Shown here: positions 11,525 through 23,000 of the stretch, piece after piece
How positions within the stretch are numbered: the stretch's first letter is position 1
Layout: the number at the start of each line of letters is the position of its first letter
Source of the DNA: Immersiella caudata
Taxonomy: Eukaryota > Ascomycota > Sordariomycetes > Sordariales > Lasiosphaeriaceae
Reading direction: 5' to 3'
Length of the DNA stretch: 64,000 nt
Assembly: GCA_030512335.1 (NCBI GenBank)
Contig: JAULSU010000006.1
Coordinates: forward strand, 3,038,001 to 3,102,000
Translations under genes and position numbers: made by a program
The notes under the pieces: model-generated
The model's input: the letters and a program-made list of their open reading frames with translations, nothing else
Database searches by the model: none
Told to the model about the DNA's origin: nothing

Positions 11525-11643
11525 TGCGAGATGGCCGAGCGGTCTGAGGCGCTACGCCAGGGAGTTCCTCAATAACATCATCATCTCTTAGGATCTTGGT
11601 TTCGTAGTCTGAAAGGGCGTGGGTTCAAATCCCACTCTCGTCA
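11525..11643 (+). tRNA. Leucine-type class II tRNA with intron, irregular
   Basis: The sequence has the A-box region TGGCCGAGCGGTCTGAGGC, a B box GGTTCAAATCC and a variable arm, the frame of a fungal tRNA-Leu. The anticodon stem CTACG (just before the intron region) pairs with CGTAG near 11605, and the T stem GTGGG/CCCAC is perfect. An intron of about 40 nt sits in the anticodon loop. Two oddities: the first acceptor pair is T:C and the second G:T (TGCGAGA against TCTCGTC), and the base expected to be T33 reads C. With the standard intron position the anticodon cannot be read as a normal leucine codon partner. It is either a degenerate copy or uses a non-standard intron. A pol III T run follows at 11652. 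Confidence 0.65.
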
Positions 11644-11651
11644 GCACCCCC

Positions 11652-11657
11652 TTTTTT
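11652..11657 (+). terminator. RNA polymerase III terminator of the Leu-type tRNA
   Basis: Six T residues lie nine bases after the tRNA-like unit, suggesting the locus is, or recently was, transcribed by pol III. Confidence 0.65.
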
Positions 11658-11889
11658 GATCCCTCCGACTATTAAAGAAGGTTTCTTCTTGCTTTTTATG
11701 TGCTTGGTGATGTGACAACTCAAGCTAGAGAGCTTCGCAAGAGCGCAGGATATATAAGGCTTCTAATAAAGCGGGGAGATCATGTTATGTTGTTGGTGAT
11801 AGCTTCGCCGTGTGGCTGTGTGAGGTCCTGGTCATAGATTGCGGACATCAAAATAATACAATTTGAGTGTACAAGGAAAGGGGTTTCAC

Positions 11890-12300
11890 ACTCTAACATC
11901 GCTTGACGAAGCGATTCATAAAGTCAACATAGATCATTTTCAGCATAGAAACGGGTCGCTCTGTTTAGGCAGCCAAAAGAACAAAAACGGTTAGCAAGGA
12001 GCTGAAAAACGGGCAGAGTGGAAAATTGCAACAGACTCACGCATTTCCATTATCCATACTGAAGCTCGAGCAGCCAGCGATCCCTTGCTCTTGAACCATA
12101 ATCTCAGGGTTTTCTTTCTCGGGCTGGGACCCTCTCGCAGGAGCAACGGAACTTACCCTACCCATAAACCTCGCTCTCCTTTCCCAGCAGAGGTGCCTAG
12201 TCAGTGCTTCAAGAGCTCCTGTCCCCATGGACTTACCTCTGGGCTGCGCACATTTTTCCGCCAAAACTCGGCCAAAATCCTTCGAGCGTCTTGTTTTATA
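11890..12300 (-). other. Possible short spliced transcript, minus strand
   Basis: On the minus strand TATAAAA (12300-12294) is followed by an ATG at 12253 and three good splice donors: GTAAGT at 12236, GTAAGT at 12156 and GTGAGT at 12040. The last donor has a convincing partner: a GCTAAC branch point near 11995 and a pyrimidine-rich acceptor ending CAG at 11961 (80-nt intron). After it comes a short segment with a 7-bp hairpin (ATCGCTT/AAGCGAT, 11898-11915). The coding frame is not clear: two frames cross the last intron, and I recognise neither peptide. It may be a small protein gene or a spliced non-coding or snoRNA-host RNA. Confidence 0.28.
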
Positions 12301-12401
12301 CCTGCTCCCACTCCTCCCAAGTCCACCCAGTCTGAGGCAGCGGAGCCGTTTCTCCACCTCAAACAATGCGCACATCTACCAGTCTACCAACGCCAACAAA
12401 C

Positions 12402-12520
12402 ACATACGGCCATACCCACTGGAGAGCTCGGGATCCCGTCCGCTCTCCCATAGATAAGCCAGCGAGGGCCAGACTAGTAATTGGGTCGGTGACGACCAGC
12501 GAATCCCTGGTGTTGTATGT
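12402..12520 (+). rRNA. 5S ribosomal RNA gene
   Basis: A 119-nt unit. Its ends ACATAC (12402) and GTATGT (12520) form helix I, and the 3' third (GACCAGCGAATCCCTGG and the following TGTTGTATGT) matches fungal 5S RNA as I know it from Neurospora. The middle (CGGGATCCCGTCCGCTCTCCC...TAAGCCAGCGAGGGCC) has the conserved loop and internal control sequences recognised by TFIIIA. A run of eight T follows. Filamentous ascomycetes have single 5S genes scattered through the genome instead of in the rDNA repeat, so an isolated copy is expected. The 5' half differs from the main Neurospora type, suggesting a variant copy. Confidence 0.93.
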
Positions 12521-12527
12521 TTTTTTT
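12520..12527 (+). terminator. RNA polymerase III terminator of the 5S gene
   Basis: Eight consecutive T at the 3' end of the 5S sequence, the pol III termination signal. Confidence 0.85.
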
Positions 12528-12528
12528 G

Positions 12529-15500
12529 CCTCGTTTTTAACCCCTTTCCCCACATTACTCCACGCTGGACCCCTTACCGGCTCAGCACCGTTCCTCCCAG
12601 TCAAACAACATCGCCACAATGAAACCTACTTACCGTGTTATAGCAGGAAAACTTACAATCAGTGGAGAACTTGGGTTCAAAACCTGGGGTGTTCAGGGGC
12701 AGCCCTGACGGCACATGCTCCTGATTCTCAGTGGCGAGGGCCCTATCAGATTCTATGATGCAATGTCACAGGTCTGGCACGAATGAAAGTTCCAAAGCTA
12801 CGGACTGACGCAGGTTTTGGGCGCTAGAGGTTTCAGCCCGCCTTTCCGCTGCTCGGGTTCGTATTTGTAATTCAGGATATGCCGGGGAGCTTGACAATGT
12901 CAAGGGCACGCAACAGGGGCAAATTTGGCATTTTGCTCTGAGGCACGACCGCGGGGATACTCTGGAGCAACATCTACGAGCTGACCTCGGTGTGCTATTC
13001 GATGTTTGCCAGCTGAGGGGTTGAGCTAGGCAAGGAGCGGATATCTCCGAACGCAAAGGCAGGCAGTTCGCCACGGTCCAGGCCAGGTTTCGGTTTTGGT
13101 CGTGGTAGCCGGGAGACTGCATGAGTTTGTTTTTGGTGGTGTAGTGAGACATGCCACCGCACGATGCCGTGTGATGGCGCGCTGGGGGAGAGCGAGATAC
13201 TTGAATTGTGACCTTGCTTCCTACAACTGACGAGCTGACTTCCATCGAGCTGTTCTCAGGGACAGTATGAAAGCCTCGACGACTTGTTGGCCTTTCTGAG
13301 AGATCTCTCGCGGAGAAGGACAGTGGCTGCAAGACCGGCTGTCGAAGTTTCAACCGCATGAGATGGGTAAGAACTGCTCAATACAGTCTGATTTGGAGGT
13401 ACGCCATGCACACTCGAAATCGGGCCCACTGGGCGAGATAGCAGGTGAAAATACTTTTAAATGGAGTAATTAGCGATCCACAACCCAAAGAGCCGCCTTG
13501 TTTCCCTCTCGAGATTCCCTGCCCGCATCACGGCGCGAATCCGCCAGGGCCGTAGTTGATCGGTTGATATCGCCCAAGCCAGATGTTTGCAAGAATCAAA
13601 CCTGCAGCCATTTACGAGATGGAGGAGGCGTAGGTCTACAGCTGGGATGGTGAAGTATCCCAGACAGCTCACTCGCATTCTCAGGAGTCGACGTTAGTCG
13701 CCGCGGGCAGGGTTGTGACCACCCGCAGTATGTTCATCAATTCTAGACTTCCTTGCGGATACGCAGTCGGCATTTAGGATGCAGTCAACGGCGAAGTCGC
13801 GAGACGCATCAAGGAAGATCCGGAACTAGCTCTGCATTGGAGGAACTCGTTTGCGAACCCGACATGCGAGTGGTTCTGCGAGCCCCAGACCCTCTTCTGT
13901 GGGAGGCCATGCGGGCGAGCTGTCGAGTGCATCGAGTGCAGCCAGCTACACCCTCCCGGTCAATAGCATGACAGCGCTGCGGATCTCGACCAGGCAGTGG
14001 TCCACATCGACTATCAGCCGCCCATCCACCCTTGGCACAGCCCAAGCGCGCTGATGTCACAAATCCGAAGGCTGTCGGCGAGAGCGGCGTTTATGTGCCT
14101 GGTCCCAGCAAGTACCATCCAATGTGCAAGTTGTAGTATCGATGACACATTAGCGGATAGCGCGGAGATCGCGGTGATGCGCCAAATGGACAGCGGCGAG
14201 GCCGGATCGAAGGGCATCGATGGTATCTCTCCACACGCCAATGCAGGGTCGAATACCGGCGCCGCCATCGCCGAGGAGGTTGGACGTGGGCGAGACGGGG
14301 ACGGCGACGGCGACGGCGACGGCGAGCTACCGGGCACGGGTCAGTAACGGCGACCGGCTTGGCTTCGCCGGTAGCTACAGCGCGCTATTGAGTTTGCCCA
14401 AAGAACGAAGTTCCTCAATTGGCCTCCAAGTTCTGAGGAGAAGATCATCACCGCCCCACAACCTATTTTCGGCAGCCACTCCCCCATATCAGCCCCACTA
14501 CCGCCCCACCGTTGTCTCCACCATCTTCGACACCCCTGCTCTTTCTCCACTGTCTTCTTTCCACCTCACAGCAGGGCTGAAAAGAAGGAGCAAGAAAGAG
14601 TCAACAGAAGCTGCCTGTACTATGTAAATCACAAATCTCGAAATTTGGCCCCCTCACATAACCATGTATTTCCATTTGACAAAGCTTCAAGGAATTGTTG
14701 CGACCTTTGCCTCATCCTCCCACATCATTCCAACAATAACGAACACACGCGCCTGGCCGTCTTGACCGCTAAGCATCCTTTTCGAGCTGAAGAAAAGCTA
14801 TTGGTAAAGTTTGCCGCGTTCCTGTCCAACCAGCCGCCGATCCACGCCGGCTCCTTCAAGTGGACGCGCCGATCGTGTCGGTATGCCTTGGCTCGAGGAG
14901 CAGACCGCAGGCAGCGCGAGGCGGCCAACTAGCGAAAAGGCAAGGAGATCGGAGGCAAGTCCACACCCGCTATCTTCGTAGCGACACGAGGCCAAGTTGG
15001 GGAAAGGATGCCATGCCGATTTGCCCTGACGCTTCGTAAGGCGCCCCTGGTCGAAATCGGCAGGGATTCCTGATGTGCCAACACCAGAACATCACATACT
15101 CACGAGCTACGACTTTTGCATGATCTGACACAATAGCACCGCATGCTGTCTGTGTCATCTGCAGCCAGCCCACAGTGTCGTTCTCATACATGTTGGCGGC
15201 CAGCCTTGGGCGTTCACTCATCTTCGACTTCGACTTGAGAGTCGTGAGCAGACACAGCTTGGTATCGGCTGGGTGTCGACCGCCTCGCTGTGAGCAGGTC
15301 ACCGCGTGCAATCGGCCAGTAAGAGGCCCAGTTGGGTTCTCGGCTATCGAACCCGCGTCTTGCATATTAGATTGCCAAGCATTACCCAGCTACCAGGACC
15401 TGGCGATCGAAGTCCATGCCTTCTATTCGCTATACGCTCGAGTGCTATATTCTACTTCTCTTTGGTGCGTTGGTCAGCCTGGACAACGCGTACGAAACTA

Positions 15501-16570
15501 GGTGCTGCCAAATATGGAATGGCCTTTTATCAGCCTTTTTCTTCCCTCTGAGCATCAGTAGCCCCATTACTTGGAGGCTCACGGCCCCATATGTCCGCAC
15601 GACCAGCCTTGGCTTGAGGCGGCACACAGGGTTTTTCCACCTCGCGGCAACGGTCAAGGGACTCGCCGTTCGGGGCTATGACGGGGTTGGATCCACCAGA
15701 TGGCGCGAACTACTGACATACTTTGCTGGGAGGCTCGATGCCAGCCCTACAGTTTCGCCATAACGGTTTCGAGTTTTTGGTACTCTGGGCTCTGGAGTTT
15801 TTGCTCTGGGCACGCTTGGATTTGCCGCATCCCAAACGAGTCCTTGCCACACTCACGCTCTCGGGCGCTCACAATCTCGGTCTTTAGGTGCCTCTCCAAG
15901 GCGATGTATCTGCATCTTCGACGAGCTAGCTCTCAGGAAGGAACCCAGCTGGTAATGCCAAATCAAATGTACCCTCACCAACGCTGTCGGGGACAAGGGG
16001 CCCAGCATGCAGCTACCATCCAGTACTAAGCACTTGAAAGTCGATGAGCTGAGCTGTGATCTCACTCCCAGGTCACAAGCCAGGCCGACTGGCCGAGGGC
16101 CAGTGGCCCACCCTGAGCTGGGCTCCCACGCCAACGCTTCTGTCATCTCAGCCTCTGCATCTCGCCATCATCGGCTCCCTGCCCTGCCTTTGACCAATGC
16201 AGACAGGTCCGCGGGTGGTTAGCCCCCCCCAGACCGGAGCTAGGAGGGGGCCACTTCGCCAGCCAACGATGCTTTCGCTAGACTGCTGGATGCATTGGCT
16301 CCATCGGCAACCGGCCCCGTATCGTGCCGAGCTCTGAAGCCTCACTCGTTGTTAAAATGGCAGCAGACTCCCGCCTTTGGATATGGTGTCTTGCTCGTCC
16401 ATCCATCCAGCGTTCCCAGTGGTCTCTCAGGTCTCCTAGGCGTTCGCTGTGGGCCAACTTAATATCTAATATTGCTCCCCCTTCTTCACACTTGGTGACC
16501 CTTTCATCGAACGCGCCGCGTTTCTGGTCTCTCGTTTTCTTCTACTTTCCCCTCAGGGGCACAAGCAGCC
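12529..16570. other. Gene-free stretch and oxidase promoter
   Basis: About 4 kb without a recognisable gene. Short ORFs on both strands (for example 12766-13359 minus and 15416-15763 plus) show no domain and no consistent codon bias. A hexanucleotide repeat lies at 14301. The last 150 bases before the oxidase ATG are C/T-rich like a fungal promoter and leader. A TCG-N5-CGA sequence at 15340-15350 has the spacing of an AflR-type site but lies 1.2 kb upstream and misses one consensus base. Confidence 0.5.
14301..14324. repeat. ACGGCG hexanucleotide repeat, four copies
   Basis: Four perfect ACGGCG units in a row in non-coding sequence. Confidence 0.9.
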
Positions 16571-18371
16571 ATGCTGTCATCAAACTTTCAGTCCCTCGGC
16601 CTGGTGGCCCTGGCCGGTCTTGCTAGGGCGGCTACGGTCAGCTACAACTTCGACATCACCTGGGTTTGGGCCGCTCCAGACGGTTACGGGAGGCCGGTTG
16701 TTGGCGTCAATAACCAATGGCCTTGCCCTACCATCGAGGCCAACGTTGGTGATACCCTCGTTGTCACGCTGACCAACAAGCTTGGCAACCAGACAACGGG
16801 TATCCACTGGCATGGTATCAACCAAGTCTCTACAGAGGAGATGGACGGGCCGAGTGGTGTTAACCAATGCTCGGTGGCCCCTGATTCAACCATCACATAC
16901 CAGTTCGTAGTTGATGTGGCGGGTACCTATTGGTGTAAGTCGCAGACTCGGCGATGGCTTGACTCGGATATGACACTCACGCTCACACCTGGCAACAGAT
17001 CACTCCCACAACATGGGACAATACCCTGATGGCCTGCGCGGCCCTATGATTGTACGGGACCCCAACGATCCGAACAAGAGCAAGTACGACGAGGAAGTCA
17101 TCATTTCGGTCACGGATTGGTATCATAACGAGAGCTTGGTTCTCGTCCGCAACATGCTGCAGCCGTCCAACACCGAGTTCAAGCCGCCAATCCCCGTGGG
17201 CCTGCTCGTCAACGAGGGACAGGGCTCGCACATTAACTTTGAGGCCGGGAAGAACTACCGCATCCGGCTCATCAACTTTTCAGCTCTGGCCAACGCCCTG
17301 ATCCACTTCGGTTCGCACACCATGCATGTCATCATGAACGACGCTTCCATGATCAAGGAACAGAGCGCCGACATGATCAGGATTGCTGCCGCCCAACGGT
17401 ACGACTTTATCATCCAGGCCGGCAAGAATGAGAACAGCAATTTCCCCTTCCTCATCTCCCTGGACATCAACCGCGACATGCACAACCCAAACCTCGGTCC
17501 TCTGCAGTGGCCCTTCAACTACACGGGATACTTGGTGATGGATTCCTCCAAGGCCCTTGATGCTATCGACATCGTCCAGAAGTGGAATCCCGTTGATGAT
17601 TCCCACTTCAAGGCCTACGACGGTGCTGGTCCCTACGAGAACTACGACAAGCTCATCAAGCTTGACTTCCAGTTTTGCCTCGATGAGAACAACTATCCTC
17701 GCGCCTGCTTCAACAACGTCACCTACATCAGCCAGAAGGTTCCCACCCTTTATACCGCCGTCACCACTGGCGATGACAACACCAACCCTGAGATTTACGG
17801 CGAGGTCAACCCTTTCGTCGTCGACGACGGCGACGTTGTCCAGATCGTTGTCAATAACCTCGACGCCGCTGCCCACCCTTTCCATCTCCACGGCCACCAC
17901 TTCCAGGTCCTCGCCCGTGCTGACTCCCAGGCCGGCTCCTGGTCGGGCAAAGACACCGGATACGCTTCCACCCCGCCCAAGCGCGACACTGTCACCGTCA
18001 ATGGCGGCTCTCACGCCGTGCTACGCTTCAAGGCGGACAACCCCGGCGTCTGGCTCTTCCACTGCCACATCGAATGGCATGTCGAGATGGGACTTACCGC
18101 GACCATCATTGAGGGGCCGTCGAAGCTCAAGGGCTTTAGCATCCCGGACGATTTCATCAACGCGTGCAAGGTGCAGAATATCCCGTACCAGGGGAATGCT
18201 GCAGGCAATACCCAGAACTATACCGACACGACGGGCTTCATCACTGTACCCCCGACTACCTATGATGGGTCCATGTACATTGCTAGCTCGGGCTCGGGTA
18301 GCAAGGTGAAGAGGGAGGCTGAGGAGAAGAAGGTAAAGTTTGGGATGCTGGGGGTTGGAAAGTTTGAGTAG
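16571..18371 (+). CDS. Secreted Fet3/Abr1-type multicopper oxidase
   Basis: Couples oxidation of a substrate (ferrous iron or phenols) to reduction of oxygen to water. Exons are 16571-16934 and 16999-18371 with a 64-nt intron, giving 578 residues. A signal peptide covers about residues 1-20. All copper motifs are visible: H79-W-H81-G, Y122-H-S-H125, HPFHLHGH from H414, and H476-C-H...H482. The axial position of the type 1 copper is Leu487, as in Fet3 and many laccases. The body resembles fungal ferroxidases (MDGPSGVNQC, GTYW, VPTL, FKADNPGVW), not classical laccases. Two features depart from Fet3: the C-terminus has no transmembrane helix and ends in a Lys/Glu tail, and the position matching the iron-binding Glu185 is Asp161 (TDWYH). 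No Ftr1 permease gene is adjacent. Abr1-like members of this family sit in Aspergillus DHN-melanin clusters, so a late pigment oxidase is plausible; ferroxidase function is the alternative. Confidence 0.88.
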
Positions 18372-19664
18372 AGTCTGAATTGGGGGATTAGAGGACAATT
18401 GGGGAGGGGTGCAGGGTTTTGAGATTCTCACCCTCCAGGCCGCTTTGGAGCGTGGGAGGGTTGGCAGGGTAATGGGATGATGATGGAGTAATAATTGGGA
18501 GCGGGGTGATGATGGTTTCATTTGTTGTAGTTCTTTTGTTTTGTCACTTTGTCATTACTAGATAGCCAAGCTGTTTGTTGGGGGGGGAGGAGGGGTGGTA
18601 TAGGTTGTGTCTTGGTCCTTGTCAGCTTGGTAAGGCGTTAAAGGGATGGATGTTTACTTTGGGCACTTGCATCGGGTCCTTAGCGATCAGGGGCTGGCAG
18701 ACAAGACCTGTTATGCTTTGTCTTTGTAGCTACTTGGACACCTTGAGAATGCACGATGAGTAGAATCAATCCAAAATGGGGTGTTGGTTGACGGGAACTT
18801 GAGAGATGTGGGTGCGAGGATTGAGGAATGTGATTGGGGTAGGACTTTGTTAATGCCGTGAAGTCATAATGCCGCCTCATCTAGGCATGTGACGCGTTGA
18901 AGATCATGTCATCACCATACACACTTCGCAAAATGATGCCTTTGGGGTAGCTAAAGGGCTTGATCTTGTTTGGAATTATCAACATTCTTACCCTCCGCCT
19001 GGAATCGCAACAGTCCTTGCGGTTTTGATTTCTTGTTCCATTTGACCAAAAATGCCCACCTTCCATGGCAGATTGCCGTATCAAGGGGGAGTAAAAAACC
19101 AAACGATGTGATCATGTGATGAGGTTGGCAGTTGCTGACTCGCTCAACTTGTCAAAGCTACCTGGGTAGGTACCAACCTACCTAGAACGGGAGAGGAATC
19201 GCGAATCTCCGGCCCATTTACATCAGTACACTTTACATGAGTGGGCTTGACAAACGTCCTTCGGGTCACGGTGTGAGCCGGCGAAGAAACCGCTTCGCGG
19301 CCGCTCGTAAATCTGCCTCGTCTTTAACGCCAAATCAAAAGCCAGCACAACCAGTTGAGCATAGCCACCAGCCATGTTCACGCTTGTCACCACTTGCGCA
19401 AAATAACCCGACTCAGTAGTTACTGCCCATCTATCTGCCGGACCACTGCCACCAACTGTAGTCCCATTACTCTGGGGAAGTAAATGGTCACGCCCGTTCA
19501 GCCCCAACCGCAGCAAACCTAACCCCGAAGGACAGACACAAATACATGGGCGGCGGGATCCAACCCGCCACCCACACACTGAACCCAAAACTTTTCTCCC
19601 CCCCATCCACTCTACTCTACCTTGCCTTCCCGTTGGAGGGGGACGGTAGCATGGGATGATGCCC

Positions 19665-19741
19665 GTATGGTGTATGGTGTATGGTGTATGGTGTATGGTG
19701 TATGGTGTATGGTGTATGGTGTATGGTGTATGGTGTATAGT
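19665..19741. repeat. 7-bp minisatellite, eleven copies
   Basis: The unit GTATGGT is repeated ten times without error from 19665 to 19734, and an eleventh copy carries one change (GTATAGT). The opposite strand stays open as a His/Thr/Pro/Tyr repeat because 7-bp units cycle the frame, which produces a misleading ORF. The unit is not a fungal telomere repeat. Confidence 0.95.
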
Positions 19742-20020
19742 GTGATCATGCATGCCTCATATGACCACTCAACGTCAGTCTCCCGCAAGGCGGGCGCAAC
19801 GTGGGGCACGATGTGAGAGGTTCTACGCGTGCTACTGCTACGCCGAGTTTGGGGAGTTTGGGTAGGCAAAGCAGACAGGGTGGATGCCTTTCCAGCTTTC
19901 TCGTCGCTTCGATCGGTATCCCACAAACTCATGATGCCGAGGAAAGCATCAAGGGGGATTAACGGACGGGGATCCATCTAGAAAACTCCGGACGGATGTG
20001 TTGGTGTTTGTTTCCGTATA

Positions 20021-20041
20021 CCCCCCCCCCCCCCCCCCCCC
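20021..20041. repeat. Homopolymer run of 21 C
   Basis: Twenty-one uninterrupted C residues, which may be length-variable or a sequencing/assembly weak point. Confidence 0.9.
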
Positions 20042-23000
20042 GATTTAGAATTGTGACGGAGTGACTGGAGGTTATTCGGGTAGCCGGCCGGGACGGAGAG
20101 GTAGGCAGGTAGGGTCATACCCCGACCTCATGGGCATCATGCACACCTCCACCGGCTCAATTTTTTTTCTCCCCGTCTCTCCCTCCGTCCGGGAACAAAA
20201 ACAACGTGTAAGTCGATTCCCACCTCACCGGGATCCAGTCAATGTTCTCTTAGAGCGGGGCGAGGGAGCGGGGAGGGAGGGGCGAATCTCATACAGATGC
20301 GGTGATATGCTGGGAACCTTTGTGTTTGCCGCTGTATCCTCCTCGGCCGATAGAAATACCAAGGAGAGAAAAGGGGGTGGACAAGAGGCGGGGTGCCGGT
20401 GGTGGAGACTGAGACAGGCAGCGAGGTTGTGAAAGGGGGGCCCACCGAGGGGGGGACAACATACCGCCGGGTCATGCATGGGGAAGCGATCTGTCGTTTC
20501 TGAAGATCCAGTGCCGTCAGATCGGCGGTCCTGGGGCTTCGGTCAGCTTGAACGTTGCCCCTCGGTGTTGATGGACGAAAAACAAAAAAATGGCATCGAG
20601 GTAACTTGGACCGATCGCCGGCCCCGTTCCACCCGGCCTCGGCTCGGCGACTTCTACCGATCGAGTCGGACACAACCACAAGCTAAGAACCGGGCATCGG
20701 ACAGAGGCAACGCGAACACAAGAGCAGCAACGGGCCCCTAGACCCCCAACTCTACCTGCCCCCACCGGCGTCGACAGGCATGAAGACAGACTACAACGAC
20801 AATATCCGCACGGGAGGCGTCCGGCCCCCCCCACCGCCCCCATCCCCCCTACGCGCCAACGTTTCGTGTGTGCATCCTCCCACAGAGCGACGCATGTCTC
20901 CCATCTGCTGTCGGGACACCAACTTCCCCTCGCCATCATGTGAGGAACTCTCTTGGCCCCAATCCTCAAGGAAGCAGATCCCCATCCCGTTCGTCAAGCG
21001 GGAGCTAAGTGTCTCGCCGTGTGCCGTGGTGATCTGTCCCATGTGGCTATTCCTCAGTGGCCTAGTCCAGTACTGCTGCGTGACAAAATGAAATCACAGG
21101 TCTGTCTCATCGTCTTCTTCTCCTCTCCTGTGGGACGGATCAGCTTCAGCAGCGCCCATCTCTCGGTCGGTGGAGGTCTCAGTTTGTTTGCAGGGCAGAG
21201 AGGATATGTACGTCTCGGGAACCTCGCAACTCGACGACCGACGCCCATAGCAGGCGGCCAGGTGTCAGCGCGGCCAGGGGTTGTAGTTGGTGATTGTCGT
21301 TTCTCGAGCCGCTTGACTGCTGTGTGCGCCAGTCAGGCGCGTAATCATCGGGAGAACGACCCGAGCGATGCGATGCACATCGGGAGTCGTGGGGCTGAGC
21401 AGCATCGCCCGCCGCTTCGGATTAGAACAGCACAGGGGAAAGAATAGCAGCATGAGAGAAGCCAGGGGACGAGGCGGGAGTGTCAGTGTCAAATCAGAGC
21501 GGAAGGAAGTCCTGGCGATTATACATAGCCTCGGTGCAACGCATGCCGTCAGCACTTGAGCTGCGTGCGCGCATACCCGAGTGATAGGCCTTATTCTTCA
21601 GCTAGTTATCCTGCGCCGAACTCTTGATGTCATTCATCCTCGCTCGGCTTCGAGGAAGCGAGGCGAGTAAGCTGGCAGTAGTCCCGCAGGCCGTCTGATC
21701 GCTACCTTGAACACCGCGGTCAACCTCAACTGCCGTGCGACAAAGCAAGCAGGCCGAGCCGAACAAACGGACACGGCCATCGAACTAGAGGTTCGAGGCC
21801 ACCGTTTTCTGCATCGAGAGAACGCGGTCTGCAGTGAAAGGGCCGATGAGGTCGGCGCCCGCGATGCCGCTGCCAGCCAGCCAGAGAGCGCCGCATCCCA
21901 CACCTGCCCCCAGCCTTCGGACCCTGCGTCAAGGTCGGAAGGGATTACACGCGACGATCATCCGGTCTTGTCGATTGTCCCTGCATTCCGTCCTCGCCAC
22001 TTGGGCCTAGACGTGTCGAAAGACTAGAATCTCACACATCTGACAGGTCAGGGATATCAAAATTGGGCCACGACCTGGGGGAGGTCGATCGCCATGAGGA
22101 GCTAAGACGGGCTCTCTCTTTCACCGCACATCTGAACTTGGGCCAACACCGGTGGGTGACTGAGAATCACTGGAGATGACGGGCGAACGGATTCAGGATT
22201 GCATGTCTTTCGTCAGGCCATCTCCCGCGCAAACTGCACGCCTGTCCGGCATGACACGTCGGGCACGCAGGTCCCCGGCCAACACAAGTGGCTAGTTTCG
22301 TGGTGGGCCTCCGGAGCGAGGTTGCGGAGTCCGGCACGGCGCAACTCAGGTGTGAATATGCATACATGCAGGCAGGCTCGGGAGATAGCGATGGGTAATG
22401 TCAGTGGGCAAGAGGGAATTCCAAACAAAATTCCCGGGTGCCACGTCGCCGGGTCAAGTTGAATGCAAAAGGCAGCAGCAGCAGGCTGCGATGCGAAGCG
22501 GGGATGCCACCACATTGGACAACTCTTGTGTGTCTCTGGCGCCAGGAGGGATAAGGGAAGGCTGCTGTGCAAGCAAATAAACCAGCAAGATGCGGTGCCA
22601 TCAACGCGAGTCCCGGATGTTGCCGCAGCTCGCAAGCCAACCTGCCATCACGCTTCTGCTCTCCCTCGGTCTTGACAGAGCGCTGAACAGGGTCATCTCC
22701 CTGGGCCACCCGCTCTCCCTGCCCGGATTTCAGCGTGTCGAGGTGGCTTCTCAACGACGCCCTCGATTTGCCGTGTCTCGCTAACTGAGAGGGCACGGCC
22801 CATTGGCAAAGTGGATGGGCGCCGTGGCTGAAGACAAAACAGCGAATACGCGCAACAGTGGGAAATAAAAAACAACGAGGCCAAATCGCCAACGCCGTGG
22901 CTTGCTGCCAGTCAAGGTGTTCGATGAGAAACTCATGCGCTGGCACTCAGCCTCTTGCCCCCGGCCTCATTTTTTGGTGCTCTCAAGTTCGCATTGAAAA

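Noticed and set aside
15335..15365. tRNA B-box-like sequence on the minus strand
   Set aside because: GGGTTCGATAGCC resembles a T arm but the stem does not close and no acceptor or anticodon arm is present.
17280..18014. 244-codon minus-strand ORF inside the oxidase gene
   Set aside because: Antisense shadow of the multicopper oxidase.
19223..19753. 176-codon minus-strand ORF with a repeated His/Thr/Pro/Tyr segment
   Set aside because: The repeat peptide is produced by the 7-bp minisatellite; the remainder has no domain.
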